Assembly (NCBI GenBank): GCA_001314865.1
Contig: LJZR01000015.1
Location: 62,001-126,000, forward strand
From: Phormidesmis priestleyi Ana
GTDB taxonomy: Bacteria > Cyanobacteriota > Cyanobacteriia > Phormidesmidales > Phormidesmidaceae
Reading direction: 5' to 3'
Length of the DNA stretch: 64,000 bases
The position numbers and the translations under genes were made by a program. The notes under the pieces were generated by a model that had not been told where the DNA came from, ran no database searches, and saw only the letters and a list, made by a program, of their open reading frames with translations. This document shows, piece after piece, positions 56,373 through 63,573 of this stretch (the first letter of the stretch is position 1; every line of letters begins with the position of its first letter).

Positions 56373-57383
56373 TCAGGATTTCTCTGGCGTTTTTTCTGGC
56401 GTTTTCTCTTGTGACTGATTGCACTGAAAAGAATCGGATGATGTGAGTTGAAACCAATGCGATAAGTCGCGGTTGAGCAAATCCTGTAAACGCAGGATGT
56501 CTTCTCGGTAGTAGTTTTCTAAGAGTAGGCGATCTTCATCGGTGAGAGGAAGCGCTTCTTTGCCTTGGGAGTTAGCGGCGATGAGACGCGATCGCAACTG
56601 CTGCCTTTTAGCCTCTGGCAATACCATCTTCAGCAGACTCGCAACTGCCGCACGTACAGGATTATGAGTGCGTAACAATCGATTGAACATTTGATTTTTA
56701 GGCACTTCTGCTTTTTGCTGCCGCTGCTGCGTATTGGCCTTAAAGCTAGGATCTACGCCAATAAATTGGTAAATTTCACTCATGAACGCCGCACTATCGC
56801 GCTGCAAATCATCATATAAAAAAATTTTGACCTGCTCTGTTCCAAACGTTTCTAAAAAGTGCTTAGTCCCTTCGTAGTATCGGCCCTTGAGCAGCGTGTA
56901 TGAGCTTTCAGCACTATTTTTGATCTGTTCAGCCAGCGGCTGACGATTGCCTACCTGCTCGCGGATATGCATTAAATAGTCTGAATAGGCCCTTTCAACG
57001 GGGTTGCGTAATACCGCAATCAGCTTGGCATGGGGCACGTAGGTTTGAATTTGCGGAACAGCTCGCCTGTGCAAAAACAAATAGTTAGGGGAGGCTTCGC
57101 CAATCGCGATCTCATGGGTAACGCCCTTGAACAGCGCCTGATAATCCTCAATAGTGAGAATTTTGTTTCTGCCACCTGGCGTTTTTTGCTGCGCGATGGA
57201 CTCTCCCGCCTGAGCACCTTCAGCGTCTGCCCCTTTGAGCGGCTCACGGCCCATAAATTCTGTTTCTTTTCGCGGGCTCATGTACACCTGCGGATGCTCG
57301 CGCAGGTAGTTGTATAGAGAGGTTGTGCCTGCTTTTTGAACCCCAAATATTAGAAAATTGGGTAAACAATCAGAAGATGCCAT
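56373..57383 (-). CDS. Sulfotransferase domain protein
   Basis: A 336-residue PAPS-dependent sulfotransferase. The 5'-phosphosulfate loop FGVQKAGTTSLYNYL lies at residues 13-27; the 3'-phosphate-binding segment is LIAVLRNPVERAYSDYLMHI; C-terminally, KIFLYDDLQRDSAAFMSEIY fits the family. Cyanobacterial members often sulfate extracellular polysaccharides, but acceptor is unknown here. No signal peptide, so acting in the cytoplasm. The last residues EKTPEKTPEKS come from a short in-frame repeat. Stop follows the small membrane gene by only 23 bp on the opposite strand. Confidence 0.88.
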   Translation of the reverse strand: MASSDCLPNFLIFGVQKAGTTSLYNYLREHPQVYMSPRKETEFMGREPLKGADAEGAQAGESIAQQKTPGGRNKILTIEDYQALFKGVTHEIAIGEASPNYLFLHRRAVPQIQTYVPHAKLIAVLRNPVERAYSDYLMHIREQVGNRQPLAEQIKNSAESSYTLLKGRYYEGTKHFLETFGTEQVKIFLYDDLQRDSAAFMSEIYQFIGVDPSFKANTQQRQQKAEVPKNQMFNRLLRTHNPVRAAVASLLKMVLPEAKRQQLRSRLIAANSQGKEALPLTDEDRLLLENYYREDILRLQDLLNRDLSHWFQLTSSDSFQCNQSQEKTPEKTPEKS

Positions 57384-57437
57384 AAGCAGGTTGTTAAGTG
57401 AATTTAATTCATCAAGCTTATCCGAGTATTCTTGCGG

Positions 57438-58157
57438 CTATTCAAGCGGATCTTCAGCAGGCTCATAGCCTTGTTCAGGATTAAATAGGCCTAGTAAATA
57501 GCCTAAAACAGCGCCAAATATAAAGCCACCCGCATGAGCCCAATAAGCTACGCCGCCATTCATCCCCACATCAGCAGAGACGCCCAAGCTCGCAAAGCCA
57601 TATAGGGCTTGCTGAACAAACCAAAACCCTAAGAACACTAGCGCCGGAACACGAAAAGCGGTGAAAAAGATAGGAATAAAGGTGAGCACACGCACTTCAG
57701 GAAAGCGGAAGATATATGCACCCATAACACCTGCGATCGCCCCACTAGCCCCCAAAGAGGGAATCGGCGAATTAGGCGCCACATACCACTGACAAAGCGA
57801 AGCCAGCACACCACACACTAAGTAAAAAAGTAAAAACTTAAGATGACCTAGCTGATCTTCAACATTATTACCAAAAACCCATAGATAGAGCATATTGCCC
57901 GCAACATGCAAAAAGCCCGCATGTAAAAATTCAGCGCTGAGCAGCGTGCCCCATTCGCTAACATGCGGAAACCCCATCCCAGTATCAAAGCTGCGGCTCA
58001 GCTCGTCAGGCACCACACCAAATGTTCTAAATAGCGACTCTAAATTAGGCCCGCTTAGGGTCGCTTCGTATAAAAACACCAGTACATTGAGCGCAATTAA
58101 ACCGTACGTAACATAGGGCGTAATAGTGATGGGATTGTCATCACGAATGGGAACCAC
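57438..58157 (-). CDS. Rhomboid-family intramembrane serine protease
   Basis: A 239-residue membrane protein with six spans and the rhomboid catalytic dyad. Ser139 lies in SLGASGAIAGVMGAY, His208 in AYWAHAGGFIFGAVLGY; HVAGN (84-88) supplies the conserved His and Asn of the oxyanion region. The N-terminus begins VPIRDDNPITITPYVTYGLI, as in many bacterial rhomboids. Rhomboids cleave membrane proteins within or near their spans; substrate is unknown. GTG 58157 is the start. Located upstream of the sulfotransferase with a 54-bp gap on the same strand. Confidence 0.92.
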   Translation of the reverse strand: MVPIRDDNPITITPYVTYGLIALNVLVFLYEATLSGPNLESLFRTFGVVPDELSRSFDTGMGFPHVSEWGTLLSAEFLHAGFLHVAGNMLYLWVFGNNVEDQLGHLKFLLFYLVCGVLASLCQWYVAPNSPIPSLGASGAIAGVMGAYIFRFPEVRVLTFIPIFFTAFRVPALVFLGFWFVQQALYGFASLGVSADVGMNGGVAYWAHAGGFIFGAVLGYLLGLFNPEQGYEPAEDPLE

Positions 58158-58336
58158 AGCGATTGTCTCCTAAATGTATATATAACAACGCGTAAAAAAT
58201 AGGGCGTCAGTTAGGGCGTGCAGTCCCTTAGGCCAACTTACTAAATTTTGTCCTTTCTAAATTCTCCCTGAAGACAGGCATCTGAGCGGTAAAATCTGAA
58301 ATCTCGACTGAAATTCTGCAAGTGATTAGCAAGCGC

Positions 58337-58750
58337 ATGCCAAAGCAAAACAAGGGCCAGGCCAATAAAGCGACCGCTAATAAAGCGACCGCTAATAAAG
58401 CGACCGCCAATAAAGCGACCGCCAATAAAGCGACCGATAGAGTGGTTTATTCTGAGTTTGGCCCCCCCACTGCTGCCACCGAACGCCCAGTGCCAGATTT
58501 GCCACCCAACCAGCAAGACCTGCTCATACAGGTTTCACGCAAGGGGCGCAAAGGCAAGAGCGTAACCATTATTAGCGGCTTTGCCCACAAGACCGAGACA
58601 ATTGAGGCACTGGCCAAAAATCTCAAAGCTCAGTGCGGATCGGGTGGTACGGTCAAAGACAACAGCATAGAAATTCAGGGAGAACATGCTAGCAAGCTAG
58701 TTTCCCTACTGGTAAAAAAAGGCTACAAAGCCAAAATTAGCGGAGGTTGA
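58337..58750 (+). CDS. SUI1/eIF1-like translation factor (YciH type)
   Basis: A 137-residue protein from ATG 58337, five codons after a GTG that opens the frame. The C-terminal 80 residues are a SUI1 domain: LLIQVSRKGRKGKSVTIISG, KTETIEALAKNLKAQCGSGG, VKDNSIEIQGEHASKLVSLL, KKGYKAKISGG. In bacteria YciH helps start-site fidelity in translation; the cyanobacterial version probably has the same fold. The N-terminal linker contains (ANKAT)5, encoded by a 15-bp array, which is not part of the fold. The GH10-like gene starts 7 bp downstream, so the pair may be co-transcribed. Confidence 0.9.
   Translation: MPKQNKGQANKATANKATANKATANKATANKATDRVVYSEFGPPTAATERPVPDLPPNQQDLLIQVSRKGRKGKSVTIISGFAHKTETIEALAKNLKAQCGSGGTVKDNSIEIQGEHASKLVSLLVKKGYKAKISGG
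58361..58435 (+). repeat. 15-bp in-frame array in SUI1 gene
   Basis: Five units of GCCAATAAAGCGACC (58361, 58376, 58391, 58406, 58421); two carry GCT for GCC. They encode ANKAT repeats. The opposite strand is also open here, giving artefact frames. Confidence 0.97.
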
Positions 58751-58757
58751 GGCATCA

Positions 58758-60578
58758 GTGATTCTCGAACGACATTTCAGGCGGATCGGCGCAGCATTTT
58801 TAATCGGTCTTTTTTGTACAACGCTGCTAGGAAGCTTTCGTCCTGCAAATGCGATTGTAAGAGGTTTTTCTGGCCATCCAGTAGAGCCTTGTGTTCAGGC
58901 GCTGGTAGCGCAGCAAGTGTTTGAGCGACAAGAGGTGAACAGCCGCTATCCCAATAGCTCGTTAAAGCAGTTAGAATTTGCGACTGCTGTTCTCCAGGCT
59001 TTTCCAGGTGCCTTTGCAGCTAGCAATGAAGCCCTCGGCTTAAGCTTTGATAGGGCAGCGTCGGAGGCCGAAGCGCTACTTATGGCCGCGCTCGGAGAAA
59101 ATGCCCGGTTGGATGGCGCGGTGGGTCGGGCGCAGGCCTTGGCAATTTTAACGTCGGGCTCGGCAACGCCTTATCAGGCAGATGCGAGCAAGGCACTGGT
59201 TTCTACCTTTAACGATTCACTGCTGATCCCGCGTAATGTACGCGAAGGTGTTGCGGCGGCTTTGGCCGCAGGCTACATCGTAGACAGAGAAGAAAAGCCT
59301 AAATCGGGTAAGTACCAGCTACGTCCGCGCCGTAGCCTCACGCTAGCAGATGGCGCGTCGTTTATTTGTAGATCTAACTTAGATAGCCGCATTGCCCAAA
59401 CGATCCCCACTGATTGGGTGGTTACCTTTGTGCCGCCGCCAATTGCCGTTGCACCCACTCGTGAGCTACGGGGCGTTTGGTTAACTAATATTGACAGCGA
59501 TGTGTTGTTTTCTCGTGCAAAGCTGGAGCCTGCACTGAATCGACTGGCAGAGCTAAACTTTAATACGGTGTATCCCACAGTTTGGAACTGGGGTACGACG
59601 CTGTTTCCCAGTGAGGTGGCACAGCGCACTATCGGGATCAAGCAAGGGCTATACCCTGACTTGGATGGCACGGGGCGAAAGGATCGGCTAGAGGCTGAGC
59701 AGGGCGATCGCGACATGCTGCTAGAACTAATCGAAATCGCGCATCGCAAAAAACTAAAAGTAATTCCCTGGTTTGAGTTTGGCTTTATGGCCCCGGCAGA
59801 CTCAGCACTGGCCCGCCTTCATCCTGACTGGCTCACCCAAAAAATAGACGGCACTTTAACAACGCCCGAAGGCACTCATGAGCGCGTCTGGCTCAATCCT
59901 TTTCATCCAGAAGTGCAGACCTTTATCAAAGATCTGTTGGTTGAGCTGGCTGCCAACTATGACATTGATGGCTTCCAAGTCGATGATCATATGGGCCTAC
60001 CGGTTGCCTATGGTTACGATCCCTTCACAGTGAACCTGTACCGACAGGAGCATAACGGTCAGTCGCCACCCATGGATGAAAAAGATGCGGAATGGACGCG
60101 CTGGCGTGCCGATAAAATTACTGATTTTATCGGTGAAATGTTCACGACGCTAAAGACCTACCGGCCATCAGCGGTGATGTCAGTTTCGCCTAATCCTCAT
60201 GTGTTTGCCTATGAGTTTTATTTGCAAGACTGGGATACCTGGCTAAAGCGGGGCTATGTGGAAGAGCTGATTATTCAACTGTATCGGAATGATTTGGGTC
60301 GGTTTGTTTGGGAGATGGGTCAAGAGGCCACTGAATTTGCCCGTAACCATATTCCAACGAGCATTGGCATTTTAAGCGGGCTAAAAGGTCGGTCGGTGCC
60401 GATGACGCAAATTGCTGAGCAGGTGGCGGCGGTGCGCGATCGCAACTTTTCTGGCGTTGCCTTCTTCTTTTACGAAACGCTTTGGGAACTTAGCTCAGAT
60501 GGCTCTCCCCCTGAAAGGCAAGCCGCTCTCCAAGCGCTTTTTCCCACCCCAGCCAGCTATCCCCAGGGCAAACCCTAA
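58758..60578 (+). CDS. Exported glycoside hydrolase-like protein (DUF187/GHL10 type)
   Basis: A 606-residue secreted protein. GTG 58758 opens a signal peptide (FRRIGAAFLIGLFCTTLLGS to RPANA). Residues 40-215 form an SLH-like or helical domain (SSLKQLEFATAVLQAFPGAF). From residue 230, RELRGVWLTNIDSDVLFSRA, LNFNTVYPTVWNWGTTLFPS, DGFQVDDHMGLPVAYGYDPF and MSVSPNPHVFAYEFYLQDWD define a TIM-barrel of the glycosyl-hydrolase-like GHL10 (DUF187) family. Known members include possible glycan-binding or degrading wall proteins; the acceptor is unknown. It lies 7 bp after the SUI1 gene. Confidence 0.88.
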   Translation: MILERHFRRIGAAFLIGLFCTTLLGSFRPANAIVRGFSGHPVEPCVQALVAQQVFERQEVNSRYPNSSLKQLEFATAVLQAFPGAFAASNEALGLSFDRAASEAEALLMAALGENARLDGAVGRAQALAILTSGSATPYQADASKALVSTFNDSLLIPRNVREGVAAALAAGYIVDREEKPKSGKYQLRPRRSLTLADGASFICRSNLDSRIAQTIPTDWVVTFVPPPIAVAPTRELRGVWLTNIDSDVLFSRAKLEPALNRLAELNFNTVYPTVWNWGTTLFPSEVAQRTIGIKQGLYPDLDGTGRKDRLEAEQGDRDMLLELIEIAHRKKLKVIPWFEFGFMAPADSALARLHPDWLTQKIDGTLTTPEGTHERVWLNPFHPEVQTFIKDLLVELAANYDIDGFQVDDHMGLPVAYGYDPFTVNLYRQEHNGQSPPMDEKDAEWTRWRADKITDFIGEMFTTLKTYRPSAVMSVSPNPHVFAYEFYLQDWDTWLKRGYVEELIIQLYRNDLGRFVWEMGQEATEFARNHIPTSIGILSGLKGRSVPMTQIAEQVAAVRDRNFSGVAFFFYETLWELSSDGSPPERQAALQALFPTPASYPQGKP

Positions 60579-60603
60579 TCTCAAACCGCCAAAATGTAAC
60601 AAA

Positions 60604-60630
60604 ATTCACCCGGTAAATTACCGGGTGAAT
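60604..60630 (+). terminator. Perfect 12-bp hairpin after GHL10 gene
   Basis: ATTCACCCGGTA (60604-60615) and TACCGGGTGAAT (60619-60630) are exactly complementary with a 3-nt loop. It lies 25 bp after the GHL10 stop. No T-run follows, so a terminator, processing site or protein-binding site are all possible. Confidence 0.55.
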
Positions 60631-60824
60631 CTATATCTTTCGGATGAAATCGCCCGTCGAAATACAAAACTTTTCCTCTCCTTAATGGGAAAAACTGCCA
60701 ACGTTGTTTAAAGTCGTAGCAAGTTCTATTGTTTTGGCCCTTATTGGCCGACTAAAGACCACGCTACGAACTAAAGCTCTATAGAAATCAACCAGAAAAC
60801 AACGAGCAGATAGCAGACCCAGAC

Positions 60825-60862
60825 GACATCGTGAGTCATAACCAGACATCGTGAGTCATGAC
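60825..60862. repeat. 20-bp direct repeat
   Basis: GACATCGTGAGTCAT begins at 60825 and again at 60845, with spacer AACCA between; about 90 bp upstream of gnd. Confidence 0.85.
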
Positions 60863-60949
60863 GGGTCTAATCATCAGGGCTAACCCACAGGTCTAACAAC
60901 AGTCCAGTCCCAGCCCAGTCCCAGCAAAAGATTACGTAACGGAGAGTTT

Positions 60950-62359
60950 ATGGCACAGAGTTTTGGTGTAATTGGCCTAGCGGTCATGGGAGAAAATATT
61001 GCGCTTAATATTGAGCGTAACGGCTTTCCAATCGCGGTGTACAACCGCTCTCGCGAGAAGACCGACGCCTTTATGAAAAACCGCGCCCAAGGCAAAAATG
61101 TAGTCGCGGCTTACTCCTTAGAAGAGTTTGTCGCCGCCCTAGAGCGCCCGCGTCGGATTTTGATCATGGTTCAAGCCGGTAAGCCAGTCGATGCTGTCAT
61201 CAACCAGCTAAAGCCGTTGCTTGATCCAGACGACATGATTATTGACGGTGGTAACTCTTTGTATGAGGACACCGAGCGCCGCGTTAAAGACCTTGAATCG
61301 GCTGGTTTTAACTTTATTGGAATGGGTGTCAGCGGCGGCGAAGAAGGCGCGCTCAACGGCCCTAGTCTCATGCCTGGCGGTAGCAAAGCTGCCTACGATG
61401 CCATTGAGCCAATTGTGACTAAAATTGCCGCCCAGGTAGATGATGGTCCTTGTGTTACCTACATTGGCCAAGGCGGATCGGGCCATTTTGTCAAAATGGT
61501 TCACAACGGCATTGAATATGGTGACATGCAGCTCATTGCCGAAGCCTACGACCTTCTTAAGAACACACTGGGCCTGACGCAAACAGAACTCCACGAGACC
61601 TTTTCAGCTTGGAATAAAACAGAAGAGCTAGACTCCTTTTTAATTGAAATTACCGCCGACATCTTTACCAAGACGGATGATGAAACCGGCAAGCCGCTGG
61701 TAGAGCTAATTGTTGATAAGGCAGGGCAAAAAGGCACAGGCCGATGGACGGTCATGAGTGCCTTAGAGTTAGGGGTTAGCATTCCTACTATTACCGCAGC
61801 GGTCAATGCGCGGATTATGTCTGCCATTAAAGAAGAGCGCATCATTGCTGCCAAGCAACTTACTGGCCCAACGGCGAGCTTTGAGGGTGACAAAGCAGAA
61901 TTTATTGATAAAATTCGCGATGCACTCTACTGCTCCAAAATTTGTTCATATGCCCAGGGCATGGACTTGCTTAGCAAAGCTTCTGCTCTGAACGGCTATG
62001 AACTGGATTTGGGTGAAACAGCACGTATTTGGAAGGGGGGCTGTATTATTCGAGCTGCCTTTTTGAACAAAATCAAAGCTGCCTACGATCAGGATGCTAA
62101 GTTACCCAACCTGCTGCTAGCGCCTGAGTTCAAGCAAACTATTTTAGATAGGCAAAGTGCATGGCGCGAAGTGATCTCCACTGCTGCCAAAATCGGCATT
62201 CCAGTGCCTGCTTTTAGTGCCTCGCTAGACTACTTCGACAGCTATCGCCAAGAGCGTTTGCCACAGAACTTAACGCAGGCTCAGCGCGACTACTTTGGCG
62301 CGCATACTTATGAGCGTACTGATAAGGACGGCTTGTTCCATACCGAATGGATGGAGTAG
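60950..62359 (+). CDS. gnd: 6-phosphogluconate dehydrogenase, decarboxylating
   Basis: A 469-residue NADP-dependent enzyme of the oxidative pentose phosphate pathway: 6-phosphogluconate to ribulose 5-phosphate, CO2 and NADPH. The N-terminal Rossmann fold starts FGVIGLAVMGENIALNIERN (GxAxMG); GVSGGEEGALNGPSLMPGGS and GSGHFVKMVHNGIEYGDMQL are the substrate and catalytic motifs (Lys and Glu). The C-terminus RTDKDGLFHTEWME is short and typical of dimeric bacterial enzymes. Full length. It is monocistronic here, separate from opcA and zwf. Confidence 0.97.
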   Translation: MAQSFGVIGLAVMGENIALNIERNGFPIAVYNRSREKTDAFMKNRAQGKNVVAAYSLEEFVAALERPRRILIMVQAGKPVDAVINQLKPLLDPDDMIIDGGNSLYEDTERRVKDLESAGFNFIGMGVSGGEEGALNGPSLMPGGSKAAYDAIEPIVTKIAAQVDDGPCVTYIGQGGSGHFVKMVHNGIEYGDMQLIAEAYDLLKNTLGLTQTELHETFSAWNKTEELDSFLIEITADIFTKTDDETGKPLVELIVDKAGQKGTGRWTVMSALELGVSIPTITAAVNARIMSAIKEERIIAAKQLTGPTASFEGDKAEFIDKIRDALYCSKICSYAQGMDLLSKASALNGYELDLGETARIWKGGCIIRAAFLNKIKAAYDQDAKLPNLLLAPEFKQTILDRQSAWREVISTAAKIGIPVPAFSASLDYFDSYRQERLPQNLTQAQRDYFGAHTYERTDKDGLFHTEWME

Positions 62360-62471
62360 ATAGCCACAGCTACAGAGCTACAGGGACAAATCCACTACAA
62401 ATCCACAGCTACATCGATCATTGATTCGAGACAACGCTTCTCGGCTTAAACCGACACAATGACCATAAAAC

Positions 62472-62505
62472 ACAACAGCACCTTACTTATGTGAGGTGCT
62501 GTTGT
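62472..62505. terminator. Hairpin between convergent gnd and small minus-strand gene
   Basis: ACAACAGCACCTTAC (62472-62486) pairs with GTGAGGTGCTGTTGT (62491-62505) in a 15-bp stem with one wobble and a 4-nt loop. T4 follows on the minus side (62467-62470 read as TTTT), so it most likely terminates the minus-strand gene and possibly gnd. Confidence 0.8.
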
Positions 62506-62531
62506 ATATGCTATCAGCGCTATATCTAACG

Positions 62532-62774
62532 TTATATCGAATTAGAAGCTGAACTTTGGGTTGTGGGGCTATTGAGACGGTTGTATTGTTGCATGACAAT
62601 ACTGAGTTGAGGGTTTTGTAAGGGAGCGATCGCTAAATAGAAGCTGCCTATAAGCAAACAGCTACATCCAGACAGGAACCAGCGCCACTTGATTTTAGAA
62701 AGTACCTGTCGGCACAAAGTTAAGCTAGGGGTCGAACTAGGAGTCAAACTAGGGGGCGAACTAGGCTGGGTCAT
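62532..62774 (-). CDS. Small single-span membrane protein, unknown
   Basis: An 80-residue frame from ATG 62774 (MTQPSSPPSLTPSSTPSLTL; six extra codons are open upstream). A Ser/Pro/Thr-rich N-terminus, coded by a 12-bp array, is followed by KIKWRWFLSGCSCLLIGSFY, one clear membrane span, and a Gln/Asn-rich C-terminus. I do not recognise a family, and the low-complexity start makes it possible that only the second half is ancestral. It sits between gnd and the HEAT gene, on the HEAT gene's strand. Confidence 0.45.
   Translation of the reverse strand: MTQPSSPPSLTPSSTPSLTLCRQVLSKIKWRWFLSGCSCLLIGSFYLAIAPLQNPQLSIVMQQYNRLNSPTTQSSASNSI
62725..62770 (-). repeat. 12-bp array in the small minus-strand gene
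   Basis: CTAGGGGTCGAA (62725), CTAGGAGTCAAA (62737), CTAGGGGGCGAA (62749) and a partial copy CTAGGCTGGG (62761) code for SPPSLTPSSTPSL in the small membrane protein. Confidence 0.88.
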
Positions 62775-62818
62775 AGTGGTATCAAAAAGCACTTTGTTTG
62801 GCTTTAAATTACCCAGGA

Positions 62819-62860
62819 CTAGGGACTTTCTTCTAGGGACTCTCTTTTAGGGACTTTCTT
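62819..62860. repeat. 14-bp array holding the HEAT gene stop
   Basis: Units CTAGGGACTTTCTT (62819), CTAGGGACTCTCTT (62833) and TTAGGGACTTTCTT (62847). The third contains the last codons and the TAA stop (62847-62849) of the minus-strand HEAT gene; the other two give TAG in the same place. Confidence 0.95.
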
Positions 62861-63518
62861 CTAGCCGTTTGAGTGAAATTTGGGCCGCTTCGGAGACCTG
62901 TGAATGACTGTCTTTGGCTAGGTAGCGAAGGGCAGAGACGCTTTTTGGGGTGGGCAGGTGGCCCAGGGCTTCGGCGAGGCGCTGGCGGACGAGCCAGTCT
63001 TCGGACTGAGCAAAGTTTAGAATGTGGTCAACAGCGTCTAGGTCTTCGATTTCGCCTAGGGCTGCGATCGCAGCCTGCTGAATGACCACTTCTTTACTGT
63101 CCAAAGCGGCGATCAGCGCATCGTGCGCCTGAGGATTTTTAAGATTGCCTAAAGACACCGCTGCGCTGAAGCGAACCAGCCAGTCCACATCTTCGTACAG
63201 CGTTTTGACGAGGGGATCAAAAGCGCGGGGATCTTCTAAGTAGCCCAGCGCGCCAGCCGCATCCGCGCGTAGTCCGTAGTCAGGATCATTCTCTAAAACA
63301 TTGATCAATAGCTCATAACATTCGTCAGTTTGCTTAACTCCAAGGGCAAAAATGGCCATCGATCTGACCTGCTCGTTTTTGTCGTTCAACACTTTTTTGA
63401 TCAGTGGAACAGCCTTGTCGGCAGGCACTTCGCGAAGGGACGCAAGGGCAATTTTGCGAGCAGCAATGTTACCGGTTTCGAGTTGACGGGCGAGCATTTC
63501 AAGATCAGGCTGGGTCAT
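62847..63518 (-). CDS. HEAT-repeat protein (PBS-lyase type, NblB-like)
   Basis: A 223-residue alpha-solenoid from ATG 63518 (MTQPDLEMLARQLETGNIAA); the frame opens 11 codons further. Six to seven HEAT units are visible, for example VRSMAIFALGVKQTDECYEL, LRADAAGALGYLEDPRAFDP, VRFSAAVSLGNLKNPQAHDA and VRQRLAEALGHLPTPKSVSA. The size and repeat form resemble NblB, which acts with NblA in phycobilisome degradation, and phycobilin lyases CpcE/F; no lyase-specific partner is adjacent, so NblB-like is the cautious call. It ends in a 14-bp array. Confidence 0.8.
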   Translation of the reverse strand: MTQPDLEMLARQLETGNIAARKIALASLREVPADKAVPLIKKVLNDKNEQVRSMAIFALGVKQTDECYELLINVLENDPDYGLRADAAGALGYLEDPRAFDPLVKTLYEDVDWLVRFSAAVSLGNLKNPQAHDALIAALDSKEVVIQQAAIAALGEIEDLDAVDHILNFAQSEDWLVRQRLAEALGHLPTPKSVSALRYLAKDSHSQVSEAAQISLKRLEESP

Positions 63519-63573
63519 AAGTTCAAAGCAAGCACCCAGAGCTAGGGGCACTATTTAATAAAGTTAATAGGGG

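Larger units (their letters stand above)
60579..60949. other. Intergenic region between GHL10 gene and gnd
   Basis: A 371-base gap with a perfect inverted repeat (60604-60630), a 20-bp direct repeat (60825-60862) and a short repeated CAGTCCCAGC word near 60900-60927. It holds the gnd promoter. No gene or RNA was identified. Confidence 0.6.
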
